Made by a program: the position numbers and the translations under genes. Of a DNA stretch of 64,000 nucleotides, positions 29,653-37,704 are shown piece by piece (positions within the stretch are counted from its first letter, which is position 1; the number at the start of each line of letters is the position of its first letter). The DNA lies in the NCBI RefSeq assembly GCF_015500055.1, contig NZ_CP045492.1, forward strand, positions 2,056,501 through 2,120,500. The letters are read 5' to 3'. The DNA comes from Mesorhizobium sp. NBSH29 (GTDB lineage Bacteria > Pseudomonadota > Alphaproteobacteria > Rhizobiales > Rhizobiaceae). The notes beneath the pieces are model-generated. The model was not told the origin of the DNA and did no database searches. It saw nothing but the letters and a program-made list of their open reading frames with translations.

Positions 29653-29962
29653 CTAATTTATTTTTGAATATTTGACGCGATTTTCGGGGGAACCGCGGGA
29701 GCGCCCGCGTGTGGGGAACGTAGCGCTAAAGCGCCTGGGGGGGACCAAAGGCCCCCCCGCCGAGAGGTGTTTACTTACAGTCGAGATCTAAGCGCAACGC
29801 CGGCGCAAGCGATCAAATGTAGTAAGAAGGATGGTAGTTGTTACTAAAATTCGCGCGTTCGCGGTCGCGCGCTACACGCTCGCGAAAACAGATCAAAACG
29901 ATCTGGTCAATCCGGGAAGAGCTTCTGGCTGAGAAGAAAAAAATAATTGGTCCAGAGCGTAG
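29653..29962. other. Gene-free stretch between left promoter and repressor operon
   Basis: About 310 bases. It holds a G/C hairpin at 29737-29758 (GGGGGGG-accaaagg-CCCCCCC) and several alternating CGCG stretches near 29850-29885. A short plus-strand frame here has no protein character. The hairpin may end the repressor-operon message. Confidence 0.4.
29737..29758 (-). terminator. G7/C7 hairpin downstream of the repressor operon
   Basis: Seven G and seven C form a stem around an eight-base centre, about 205 bases after the last gene of the repressor unit. No clear T-run follows on the minus strand, so termination is uncertain. Confidence 0.35.
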
Positions 29963-30274
29963 TTATTCGGTGATCACGTCCCGGACAACCCAGAGACATC
30001 CTTCGAAATCATCGCCCTCCACGCAGACTGTTCCCATCCAATGGGTCTGGTTGATTTCAACTTTCTGGCCTTTGTGAAGGAATCTGCACTGACCTCCCTT
30101 TGCGAGGCGCAATGCATTCGCCATGAACATTTGCGACCCCTGGTCCTGCGCGATGCGAACCAAGTGGTATAAATCCTCTCGGTCACTGCAGGCGATCATC
30201 TCGTCTTGCACAGCAGCCGCGCTCGCAGCGGCAGCCACCAATGACAGCAGGATAGACGCGATGAGCGTTTTCAT
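29963..30274 (-). CDS. Secreted protein translationally coupled to the repressor
   Basis: 103 residues with a clear signal peptide (MKTLIASILLSLVAAAASAA, cleavage probably after ASA) and three later cysteines. Its ATG overlaps the repressor stop (ATGA) with GGTGGAGA as ribosome site, so it should be made whenever the repressor is made, that is, in the lysogen. A cell-envelope role such as superinfection exclusion or host-fitness 'moron' is plausible but not shown. No family recognised. Confidence 0.75.
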   Translation of the reverse strand: MKTLIASILLSLVAAAASAAAVQDEMIACSDREDLYHLVRIAQDQGSQMFMANALRLAKGGQCRFLHKGQKVEINQTHWMGTVCVEGDDFEGCLWVVRDVITE

Positions 30275-30960
30275 TCTCCACCTCTCAAAATGTAGTGTAC
30301 CGAAACGACTTTGGATTCATCGAACGATAGGCTTCTTGCCGGTTTGAGCTGCTCCAACACAAGTTCCTTCGCGTTCCGGCTGACAAAACGTTTCACGTAG
30401 GCCAGCGTTGGGCCACCAGCCTCTGGCCGGATTTGCGCGATCACATAGTCTCCCCGCTTCACCCTCTTTTGGGGGTTAACGAAGACCACCTCACCGTCCT
30501 CATACCGAGGGTCCATTGTCTCACCGCTCACGGTTACCGCGTAAGCGCCCAGGACCTCTTCGAGACTTGCCGGCGCCTCGATGTCGCCACAGCGATTGTC
30601 GTCTAGCATAAATTCCCCCTCAACTCCGCCGACTGCGCTGCTGTAAAGCGGAACAGTCACCCCCTCTAACGGATTACCGCCAGTAACATGACCGTTGGGA
30701 GCGTTACGATCAAATGCCTGAATGTCGATATGGTGAACGTTGCCAGGGTCATTGGGGGACGTGAGCCATGAGACTGGCCACTTCAAAAACGTGGCCAAGG
30801 CTTCCAAATTTTCGCCGCGGGGAAATTTCGAGCGTCCGCGCTTGATACCTCGAATCAAGTCCTTGTTGCGTCCGTTGGTTATGATCAGCGAGGCTTCGTG
30901 ATCTTTCATATTCGGGTACAGTTCGTGCACTCGTGCTCTGATGCGCTCATATGCAGTCAT
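30271..30960 (-). CDS. CI-like repressor with S24 peptidase domain
   Basis: 229 residues. An N-terminal helix-turn-helix domain (about residues 1-65, ending FLKWPVSWLTS) is followed by an S24/LexA-like domain (VPLYSSAVGG through ILRGGE). The usual G-D-S-M nucleophile motif reads G-E-T-M (T148), while the general-base lysine context LAYVKRF is kept. The gene diverges from a Cro-like gene across CGGCA-N4-TGCCG palindromes. It should maintain lysogeny; the Ser-to-Thr change raises doubt about RecA-stimulated self-cleavage. Confidence 0.88.
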   Translation of the reverse strand: MTAYERIRARVHELYPNMKDHEASLIITNGRNKDLIRGIKRGRSKFPRGENLEALATFLKWPVSWLTSPNDPGNVHHIDIQAFDRNAPNGHVTGGNPLEGVTVPLYSSAVGGVEGEFMLDDNRCGDIEAPASLEEVLGAYAVTVSGETMDPRYEDGEVVFVNPQKRVKRGDYVIAQIRPEAGGPTLAYVKRFVSRNAKELVLEQLKPARSLSFDESKVVSVHYILRGGE

Positions 30961-30996
30961 CGCCCAGGCCCCTTATTTTCTACGGGTTTCAGAGCC

Positions 30997-31010
30997 CGGC
31001 ATTATGGCCG
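30997..31010. promoter_or_regulatory. Immunity operator, right copy 1 (imperfect)
   Basis: CGGCA-TTAT-GGCCG; one mismatch between the arms. It is nearest the repressor gene and likely governs its own promoter. Confidence 0.55.
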
Positions 31011-31030
31011 GATTGATCAGGCACTGTAAG

Positions 31031-31044
31031 CGGCAATAATGCCG
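31031..31044. promoter_or_regulatory. Immunity operator, right copy 2
   Basis: Perfect arms CGGCA-ATAA-TGCCG directly abutting the TTGACT -35 box of the rightward promoter. Confidence 0.65.
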
Positions 31045-31073
31045 TTGACTAACCGGCACAAGTGCCGCATAAG
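31045..31073 (+). promoter_or_regulatory. Rightward early (cro) promoter
   Basis: TTGACT (31045-31050), 17-base spacer, CATAAG (31068-31073). The cro-like start codon follows at 31082, so the message would be nearly leaderless. An operator occupies the spacer. Confidence 0.65.
31054..31067. promoter_or_regulatory. Immunity operator, right copy 3
   Basis: Perfect arms CGGCA-CAAG-TGCCG inside the promoter spacer, so a bound repressor would exclude RNA polymerase. Confidence 0.7.
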
Positions 31074-31081
31074 GTCTGACC

Positions 31082-31390
31082 ATGGACCTGAAAACACAAC
31101 TCCTGCACGTCGCCGACCGCTTTGGTGAGCTTACCAATCGGAGTCGGGCACGCGTCTCGTCGATGGTCTTGAACCAAGGCCAAAGGCTTGACCGGTATTC
31201 AGACGGGTCACTCAGCCCGAGCGTCAAATCGTTCGAGCGCGCAATGGTGTGGTTTTCCAGCAACTGGCCGGCAGGGCAGGTATGGCCGGCGAATATATCG
31301 CGTCCACCGGTAAACCCGATTGTGGAAGCTCCTGCAGTACATGACGCCGGCGCCGCCGTCGGCGCAGTTGTAGAAATGGCGCAAGAATGA
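31082..31390 (+). CDS. Cro-like DNA-binding protein
   Basis: 102 residues. The N-terminal ~60 look like a small helix-turn-helix domain (LLHVADRFGELTNRSRARVS...), followed by an Ala/Pro/Val-rich tail. It diverges from the repressor gene and lies right behind the operator-bearing promoter, the classic Cro position. Family similarity is weak; the call rests largely on position. Confidence 0.6.
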   Translation: MDLKTQLLHVADRFGELTNRSRARVSSMVLNQGQRLDRYSDGSLSPSVKSFERAMVWFSSNWPAGQVWPANISRPPVNPIVEAPAVHDAGAAVGAVVEMAQE

Positions 31391-31611
31391 ATCCTGACCG
31401 CAAACCAGCGCGGTTCGGTGCCCGGCAGCTGCCCGTTGCTGTCCGTGGCTTGGTGGGTCGTTCTGGCGGCGGAATGACCCACCAATTGCATTGCTTGGAA
31501 CATTTTGAAACGCCTTCGATCTCTCATGGATCAAAGGTTACGAGAAGCCAAAGCCAATTTCTTGGCTGTGTTTTCCAAGAATCGGCCAGTCAAAATATGG
31601 GAGCCGTCACC

Positions 31612-32019
31612 ATGTCAAAAACTGAGCAGGCACGACGTTTAATGCATGAAATCGGAGATCTACTTGCTCCGGAAATGCCAGCGAAGGTTCGTTACCAAAA
31701 GGCCTTCCTGAAACTCGTACAACATTTGCCAGCCCTCACGCATCGCCGTGTGCGGTCGCTTCATAACGGGGAAGCACATCGCGTCGACCTCGAAGAAATC
31801 GACGCGATGACGAACTTATTGGAGATCGAGATGGCCGAGCGCGAACGTCTACAGTTTGTAGCGTACACCAACAAACTGGTCGCGCTCCACGCTGTAGGTG
31901 CAACCACGTTGACACGCCAGGAAGTTTCCACCCTCGCAAAGGTGGCCAGCCGCCCTGCCTATATCTCGAAGTCTGCAAACTCGAACCGTCAAGGTGATCT
32001 TGGTCTCCGGGCTGGATAG
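31612..32019 (+). CDS. Hypothetical phage protein
   Basis: 135 residues, helical and basic (AKVRYQKAFLKLVQHLPALT; EEIDAMTNLLEIEMAERERL). ATG 31612 has GGGAG upstream; the frame is open back to 31387 but that part does not look coding. The 220 bases before it therefore appear to be leader sequence. Function unknown. Confidence 0.6.
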   Translation: MSKTEQARRLMHEIGDLLAPEMPAKVRYQKAFLKLVQHLPALTHRRVRSLHNGEAHRVDLEEIDAMTNLLEIEMAERERLQFVAYTNKLVALHAVGATTLTRQEVSTLAKVASRPAYISKSANSNRQGDLGLRAG

Positions 32020-32077
32020 GCGCGCGTCCCAAGCCACCTTGTCGAAAATAATTCAACCCAATCGAAGGATTTCCAAA

Positions 32078-32518
32078 ATGACAAAAGTATTGGAGCAAGG
32101 TCGCAATAGAGCCAAGCCTGACGAAGCTGCGTCCTTCGTGGAGAAGTTCGAGCAGCTTGAAGCCGAGAAGCTCATCGAGAAGATGACCTCAATGGCGAGG
32201 ATCAAGAAGATCGTCGACCAGCAGAGCGAGCTGCTGGATGATGCGAAAGGGCAGGGTGTCCCGAAAAAGGTTATCCGCACAGTCGTCAAGGCACGCTCCT
32301 ACGAGGCGAAGTCTAAGGCCGCAATGGAGGAGCTCGAGGATGATGATGCAGCAGATGCTGTAGCCATCCGCAAGGCGCTTGGCGACTTTGCCGACCTGCC
32401 CCTCGGTGCGGCTGCAATAGAGCGCGACGATACAACGTCGGCTGTGGTCAAAGCGGTGAACGATTCCCTGTCTGACCAGGAACGAGAATCCGCACGCCAG
32501 GCGCCTCCGATCCACTGA
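32078..32518 (+). CDS. GapR-like (DUF2312) nucleoid protein
   Basis: 146 residues. The N-terminal ~75 follow the GapR pattern: FVEKFEQLEAEKLIEKM, then a helix ending DDAKGQGVPKKVIRTVVKAR, equivalent to GapR's 'EAKGNGFDTKALRxVxRxRK'. GapR binds overtwisted DNA ahead of forks in Alphaproteobacteria. The C-terminal ~70 residues are an acidic extension absent from chromosomal GapR. It may help phage replication or compete with host GapR (inference). Confidence 0.65.
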   Translation: MTKVLEQGRNRAKPDEAASFVEKFEQLEAEKLIEKMTSMARIKKIVDQQSELLDDAKGQGVPKKVIRTVVKARSYEAKSKAAMEELEDDDAADAVAIRKALGDFADLPLGAAAIERDDTTSAVVKAVNDSLSDQERESARQAPPIH

Positions 32519-32621
32519 CAAGTTTTTCCCTCTTCTTGAAGAGGGGACGAGAAGGGCGGCGGTTTGAACGACGCCGGGGTGGCTGCTGGCAAAGCCGATA
32601 AACGTCAATGTGCAGCCCCCT

Positions 32622-32645
32622 GACCGGACCTTAACGGGTCCGGTC
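32622..32645 (+). terminator. Hairpin between GapR-like and RuvC-like genes
   Basis: GACCGGACC / GGTCCGGTC with loop TTAACG; a second short dyad (CCCTCTTC / GAAGAGGG) lies at about 32529-32546. No T-run, so attenuation or message protection are as likely as termination. Confidence 0.45.
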
Positions 32646-32688
32646 GCCCCCACCACCTTCAACAAAACCTAAATTCTATGGGGGCTAC

Positions 32689-33312
32689 ATGCGCAATTCA
32701 ACAGCGCCACGCATACTCGCGCTCGACGTCGCCACTCACGTCGGATGGTGTTACGGGCCAGCTGGCCTGCCCCCTACCTCCGGCAGCTTCCGATGCGCCA
32801 AGCCAGATTCATCGAGAGGGTCAATTTTCTCCGGCGCGGGCAGGTGGGCTACCGCATTTATCACCGCCAATCCGGTGGATATTCTCGTAATCGAGGCCCC
32901 GCTGCCGGGGAGTCATGTCCAGGGAAAGACCACGATCCAGACCGCGACCATCCTCATGGGTCTGCCGGCAGTGATCGAGTTCATGGCCTACCAACTCAAG
33001 GTATACGAACAGCACCGTGTTCTTTTGTCCTCCGTTCGCAAGCACTTTATCGGCAAGGGAGGACTTCAGGGTGACGTCGCTAAGCCTCTCGTTTGGAGGA
33101 AATGTCTCGCTCTCGGCTGGATCCAGCCCGATGATACCGATCTCTCCCACGATCGCTCGGATGCGATCGCCGTGTGGTCCTATGCTGAAGCAGAGTTTGC
33201 ACCCAAGCTAGCGCAGCCTGTCGACGATCTTTTCGTCAAGGCGGCTCAGCGCGCGCGTGTCGCTGCCGCGAAAGTTGAAAGCACTACCCCGCAGCTGATG
33301 GAGCGGTTTTGA
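32689..33312 (+). CDS. RuvC-like Holliday-junction nuclease
   Basis: 207 residues of the RNase H-like RuvC fold. ILALDVATHVGW supplies the first aspartate, DILVIEAPLP the glutamate, and DLSHDRSDAIAVWSYAE the last acidic residues. Phages use such enzymes to resolve branched DNA before packaging. Confidence 0.82.
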   Translation: MRNSTAPRILALDVATHVGWCYGPAGLPPTSGSFRCAKPDSSRGSIFSGAGRWATAFITANPVDILVIEAPLPGSHVQGKTTIQTATILMGLPAVIEFMAYQLKVYEQHRVLLSSVRKHFIGKGGLQGDVAKPLVWRKCLALGWIQPDDTDLSHDRSDAIAVWSYAEAEFAPKLAQPVDDLFVKAAQRARVAAAKVESTTPQLMERF

Positions 33313-33440
33313 TGCTCCGGTTCCGCAAAATTGTCTCACGTCCAAAACGCACTTTCGCAATCACCGACGTCATCGTGGGGTTTGCAGTGCGCGGTCCCGG
33401 AAGCGACTTCGCTGTAACTGTGAAATGGAGGCAGCCTTGA
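33312..33440 (+). CDS. Small hypothetical protein (42 aa)
   Basis: MLRFRKIVSRPKRTFAITDV... a basic 42-residue frame that starts on the last base of the RuvC-like stop (TGATG) and ends overlapping the TTG start of the next gene (TTGA). Tiling supports it; function unknown. Confidence 0.55.
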   Translation: MLRFRKIVSRPKRTFAITDVIVGFAVRGPGSDFAVTVKWRQP

Positions 33441-34153
33441 GCACCCAGGTTATCGCGTTCGCTCCTCTGAAGCATAGCCGCAGGAAAATCGAGATTGCAG
33501 CGGGCCTTGCCAATATGGCGCTGACCTACGTGTCGACGCTCAAACAATTTCTCCCTCTGCTTGAACGTGACCCCTTGTCGATCGGGGTCTGCTGGTCAAG
33601 CAATCGCCTTTCTGCCCTTGAGCAGTGCCACATCACTCGCGCCCGTCTGGACAATCTGTTGTTCATGCTTCTGCCGATTTCTGCCGGCCACAAGGCAGTC
33701 GTCGATTTGCTGACTGCGGGATCTGACGATGTTCAAACCGACGACACAGACCCTCGTGAGCTTGCGGCCCGACTGGCGGCATTAGCAGCCCGGCGTCGTG
33801 ATTATGTGTCCAGCAAGTTTAGTTTTTGCGGTTGCTCATTTGACGCGGTGGCGGGGACAGTTATGTCCCCATCGGCTTTCACCCGCCTGACAAAGTATGA
33901 ATCGAGCGTGTTGTCCTTGCTGATTGGCCATCGCGGTAACTTAGTGGCAAAGCGGGCAATCCTCGACGGGGTCTACCAGGGTCGCGACGAACCCGACATA
34001 AAAATCATCGACGTTTTCGTCTGCAAGCTCCGCAAAAAACTATTCGACGTAACCGGCGGACGTGACGTGGTCGAGACGGTTTGGGGTAGGGGCTACCGGT
34101 TTGTCCCAACCGGATTCGAACCAAAGTTTTCCCACATTAGAAAGGGCGATTGA
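33437..34153 (+). CDS. Stand-alone CtrA-like winged-helix DNA-binding protein
   Basis: 238 residues. The last ~90 are an OmpR/PhoB-type winged helix whose recognition region DEPDIKIIDVFVCKLRKKL and VETVWGRGYRFVP is strikingly like the DNA-binding domain of the cell-cycle regulator CtrA. The ~140-residue N-terminus lacks the aspartate-phosphorylation receiver fold. It may bind CtrA sites in host or phage DNA without phospho-control. TTG 33437 is preferred (GGAGG five bases upstream, TTGA overlap); ATG 33425 is possible. Confidence 0.72.
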   Translation: MSTQVIAFAPLKHSRRKIEIAAGLANMALTYVSTLKQFLPLLERDPLSIGVCWSSNRLSALEQCHITRARLDNLLFMLLPISAGHKAVVDLLTAGSDDVQTDDTDPRELAARLAALAARRRDYVSSKFSFCGCSFDAVAGTVMSPSAFTRLTKYESSVLSLLIGHRGNLVAKRAILDGVYQGRDEPDIKIIDVFVCKLRKKLFDVTGGRDVVETVWGRGYRFVPTGFEPKFSHIRKGD

Positions 34154-34729
34154 ATGACTCTGCGTCCTTCGTCCTTCCCACCAAGACCCAACAATCTCTA
34201 CGAGACAGAACCGTGGGCGACGGAAGCCCTTCTACGCCACGTTGATATCTCAGACAAAACCATTTGGGAGCCTGCTGCCGGGCGCCACAAGATGGCGAGG
34301 GTTCTTGCTCGGCGCGCCCTCCATGTCATCACCAGTGACATTGTCCACTACGAGGTCAGGCACGACCACATTTTTGATTTTCTACAGCAAGACGACCACG
34401 AAATGATGCTGCGCCCAGACGGCATAATCACCAACCCACCGTATGGACCTCAGAACCGGGACGCCGTTCGCTTTTGCGAACTGGCGCTGCAGCGGACCCA
34501 CGGTATTGTTGCGATGTTGATGACCGCAAAGTTCGACAGTGGGAGCACTCGATCTCACCTGTTGCGCGACAATCCGAGATTCAGAGCAAAAATAGTTTTG
34601 GTCGATCGCATCCAGTGGTTCCCCGGCTCATACGGCGGGACGGAGGACCACGCATGGTTCGTGTGGGGTCCTCAATCCCCTTTCCCGTCCCCTCCAATTC
34701 TCCGGTACGAAGGCAAGGCCACGGCATGA
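34154..34729 (+). CDS. Methyltransferase-like protein with NPPY motif
   Basis: 191 residues. TIWEPAAGRHKMARVLARRA is a class I SAM-binding start and ITNPPYGPQNRDAVRF carries the NPPY motif of amino-methyltransferases (DNA adenine, or RNA/protein glutamine type). The usual target-recognition domain is missing, so it is short. Substrate unknown. Confidence 0.75.
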   Translation: MTLRPSSFPPRPNNLYETEPWATEALLRHVDISDKTIWEPAAGRHKMARVLARRALHVITSDIVHYEVRHDHIFDFLQQDDHEMMLRPDGIITNPPYGPQNRDAVRFCELALQRTHGIVAMLMTAKFDSGSTRSHLLRDNPRFRAKIVLVDRIQWFPGSYGGTEDHAWFVWGPQSPFPSPPILRYEGKATA

Positions 34730-35199
34730 CGTACGACGCACGGATCGCACTAGCGATGTCGCTTCGCGACGAGAGATTGATCCTCTCCAGATTTGAGTGG
34801 GAAACGCTCGCCAAAGGCGCTCAGGAAGAATGGTGCCGCCGAGCCGATCACGTTGAGCGGCTTCTGAAAGCCCACGGTTACATGCTGGTGCAGGTTGGCG
34901 ATCCCAAACGAAAACCTGTCTACAAAGGCTCCACCGTCATCGTCAGCAACCAGTTGGCACACGAGCCTGGTACAGATCGCAGAGTCCGGTTTGATGGCGA
35001 CAAATGGTCTATTGTGACCGCAGACAAAAAAACCGGCGAAACGACGATCGAGCAGTCATTTACGATCGCCGAAGCAATTACGGTTGCGGGCATGATCCTG
35101 GCTGGCAGCCCTGAGCCAGCTCAGCGAGCCGGCGTCGGCCGACTGCTCGCGGCCATGATCGAAATCTACAGACTCAATGCAGACGGGATGACCGAATGA
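34726..35199 (+). CDS. Hypothetical phage protein
   Basis: 157 residues (FEWETLAKGAQEEWCRRADH; middle part with beta strands, helical end AITVAGMILAGSPEPAQRAG). The ATG overlaps the methyltransferase-like stop (ATGA). No family recognised. Confidence 0.6.
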   Translation: MTYDARIALAMSLRDERLILSRFEWETLAKGAQEEWCRRADHVERLLKAHGYMLVQVGDPKRKPVYKGSTVIVSNQLAHEPGTDRRVRFDGDKWSIVTADKKTGETTIEQSFTIAEAITVAGMILAGSPEPAQRAGVGRLLAAMIEIYRLNADGMTE

Positions 35200-35489
35200 A
35201 CGGGGTGGATGCTCGAAGTCGAGAAATTTTGGGTGGCTATCACGGCGAGTTCCGAAAGGTCCACAAAGCCGCTTGGGAAGTCGTATGCCTCGGAGGTACG
35301 CCATGTGTTTTTGAAACCGCCCAGGAGGCGGAAGTAGCAGCATGGCGCGCACTGCGATCCCATCTTTGTAACGACATAGTCGGTTCCGGGGCCAAAGCCT
35401 CATCAGGCAAGAGTAAAGCCGAGGAACTGTTCGGCTCTATTTTCAAGCGCGGGAAGCGTATCCAGGTGGAGCGCAAAAAAGGTGCCTGA
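35196..35489 (+). CDS. Hypothetical phage protein
   Basis: 97 residues (FRKVHKAAWEVVCLGGTPCV, FETAQEAEVAAWRALRSHLC), basic C-terminus. It overlaps both neighbours and directly precedes the Toprim-helicase gene. Function unknown. Confidence 0.6.
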   Translation: MNGVDARSREILGGYHGEFRKVHKAAWEVVCLGGTPCVFETAQEAEVAAWRALRSHLCNDIVGSGAKASSGKSKAEELFGSIFKRGKRIQVERKKGA

Positions 35490-37704
35490 CGTTTCTGAAT
35501 TCACCGCCATCATGGCAGACGTGGCCAACGAGGTCATGACTCCAATTGCCGGTCCTTTCAATAAATCCATGTCGAACTCAAAAGAGCGTCGATGGGGTGA
35601 GAAAGGTGCATTCTCTGTCGACCTGCAAAAGGGCGTGTGGCGCGATCATTCGGACAATACAGGCGGTGGGGTTCTGGACCTCCTAGCCGTCTACGCTGGC
35701 CTTTCCAAGCCGGCCGCCCTGGCATGGCTGGCTGAGCGCGGTCATCTCAAAAGGAACACTGACAACCGTTCCTCGTCGGGATCCAATGATGGGCAGCAGA
35801 TCGACAAGTTCGCCGGGTTCATGGACGATCACCCTGTCGCGATTTTCAAATACTACGACGATAAGGGTGGGCTTGCCTACGAGGTCCTGAAATTTGCAAA
35901 GACAGCACCACGCCGATACATGCAGCGCCGGCCTCATCCTGCCGGCAAGGGGTGGATATGGGGTCTCCAAGAGGGGAAATATGGCCAAACCCGATCCGGT
36001 GACTGGTTTAAATTCAAGGACGACAAAAAGTACGAGGCAACCGAGGAGTTCGAGGATGCGCGCTGGTTCCTTTATCACCGCGCCGAAGTCGTAAAGGCCG
36101 TTTCCGAGGGGAGGCCTATTATCCTCGTCGAGGGGGAGAAGGACGTCGAGACGCTGCGGACGTGGGGCCTAACGGCCACCACGAACCAAGGTGGCGCGAA
36201 GAACTGGAAACCTGAGCTCGACGGCGACCTCAAAGGTGCTGACGTTGTCATCTGCTCCGACTTAGACAAAGCCGGGAATGCCCGCACACTGATGCGCGGC
36301 GCAGCATTGCGCTCTGTGGCCAAATCGGTGCGTGTTCTCGATATGGCGAACCACTGGAAGGACGCTCCCGATAAAGCGGACGTCACCGACTGGAAGGAAC
36401 AGGCTGGCGGCACAGGGAAAGTGTTTGAGGAATTTGTTGCCACCGCCCCGGCATGGAAACCAGAACGTCCTAAATCTCGGTTCGGTGCGATTCCTTGGTC
36501 TGACCGTCAACGCAAGCAGAAGCGATTGGAATTCCTTGTCGACGGCTGGCTGACGGAAACTGGCGTGACCTTCCTCGGTGGACCTTCAGGGTCTGGCAAG
36601 TCGTTCCTCGCCCTGCACATCGCCATGTGCGTCAGTCGTGGAGTCGACTTCTTCGATAGACCAGTGAAGCACCGCGGTGTCATCTATCAGGCCGGAGAAG
36701 GCGGCGTAGGCCTTCTCGACCGCATGGACGCCTTCGCCAAGCACTTCCAGGTTTCTGATGAAGAGGAAATTCCTTTTGAACTGTTGCCGGCGAAGATCGA
36801 CATTTTTTCTAAGGACAGTAGAGACACCGAGAACCTGATCCAAGAAATCAAAGCTCTTGCACTCGGGATGGCCGTCCCGGTCGGCCTGGTCGTAATTGAC
36901 ACGCTGTCAAAGGCGACAGTGGGCGCCGACGAGATCAACGGCAAGGATACAGCGGCAATCCTCGCAAATGTCGAGAGAATCCGCGACGAGTGCAACGTCA
37001 ATGTCATTGTGGTTCACCACATGAATGCTGACGGAAAGAAACTTAGAGGGCATACGTCGCTCCGCGATAACGCTGACACGGTGATCCTGATCACTAACGA
37101 CAAAGAAACCGGCATTCGAGACGCTATTCTTGACAAGCAGAAGGACGCCGAGGACGGGCTGCGGTTGAAGTTTTCTCTCGGCGCTGTGGCTGTCCGTGTC
37201 AACGAGGTTACTGGCTCAGACGTAACATCGTGCGTCGTATTGTCGGTGAGTGAAAAAGAACGTCTGAAAGCGGAGCAAGCCCGCATTGGATATGGTCCGA
37301 GTCAGACCGAACGGCGCATTCTCTTGAACTATTTCGATACGGTCGATCGGCATGGCCGGCTGGTCACAAGCGAAAAAGAGGGGCCTCGGGCTGCACTTGG
37401 GAAAGTGGTCGTCAACTACCTCGACTATCAGGCCGTCGCGCTCGAGAAACTTATCGAGGTCGAAGACAAAGCAAAAGCAGTCGACCAGATCAGAAAGGAA
37501 TTCTCTCGGGCAAAGGATGGTTTGGCCCGCTATGGAATCCTTGAAATGCATAAACCCTTCGTCTGGTGGACAGGCAAGCCCATCCGCGGTTTCCCACGGA
37601 CGTTCAAAAAACGTGACGACGAATTGGATGTTGGGCAAAACTCCATTAGCCCAGGTCTGCAAGAAATTATGACAAGCGGCTCAGACTACGAGATCTTGCT
37701 ATGA
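35482..37704 (+). CDS. Toprim/AAA (RepA-like) primase-helicase
   Basis: 740 residues. The N-terminal part has a Toprim-like core (PIILVEGEKDVETLRTWGL, then DVVICSDLDKAGNA). The middle is a RepA/AAA_25 ATPase: Walker A FLGGPSGSGKSFLALH, Walker B GLVVIDTLSKATVGAD, and VIVVHHMNADGKKLRGHTSL. The likely job is phage replication initiation and fork unwinding, perhaps with priming. GTG 35482 overlaps the upstream stop; ATG 35512 is an alternative start. The far C-terminus is of unknown type. Confidence 0.85.
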   Translation: MPDVSEFTAIMADVANEVMTPIAGPFNKSMSNSKERRWGEKGAFSVDLQKGVWRDHSDNTGGGVLDLLAVYAGLSKPAALAWLAERGHLKRNTDNRSSSGSNDGQQIDKFAGFMDDHPVAIFKYYDDKGGLAYEVLKFAKTAPRRYMQRRPHPAGKGWIWGLQEGKYGQTRSGDWFKFKDDKKYEATEEFEDARWFLYHRAEVVKAVSEGRPIILVEGEKDVETLRTWGLTATTNQGGAKNWKPELDGDLKGADVVICSDLDKAGNARTLMRGAALRSVAKSVRVLDMANHWKDAPDKADVTDWKEQAGGTGKVFEEFVATAPAWKPERPKSRFGAIPWSDRQRKQKRLEFLVDGWLTETGVTFLGGPSGSGKSFLALHIAMCVSRGVDFFDRPVKHRGVIYQAGEGGVGLLDRMDAFAKHFQVSDEEEIPFELLPAKIDIFSKDSRDTENLIQEIKALALGMAVPVGLVVIDTLSKATVGADEINGKDTAAILANVERIRDECNVNVIVVHHMNADGKKLRGHTSLRDNADTVILITNDKETGIRDAILDKQKDAEDGLRLKFSLGAVAVRVNEVTGSDVTSCVVLSVSEKERLKAEQARIGYGPSQTERRILLNYFDTVDRHGRLVTSEKEGPRAALGKVVVNYLDYQAVALEKLIEVEDKAKAVDQIRKEFSRAKDGLARYGILEMHKPFVWWTGKPIRGFPRTFKKRDDELDVGQNSISPGLQEIMTSGSDYEILL

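Noticed and set aside
30973-31527. 184-residue minus-strand frame across the cro-like gene
   Set aside because: Covers the operator region and the cro-like gene antisense; would start inside the rightward transcript without any signal.
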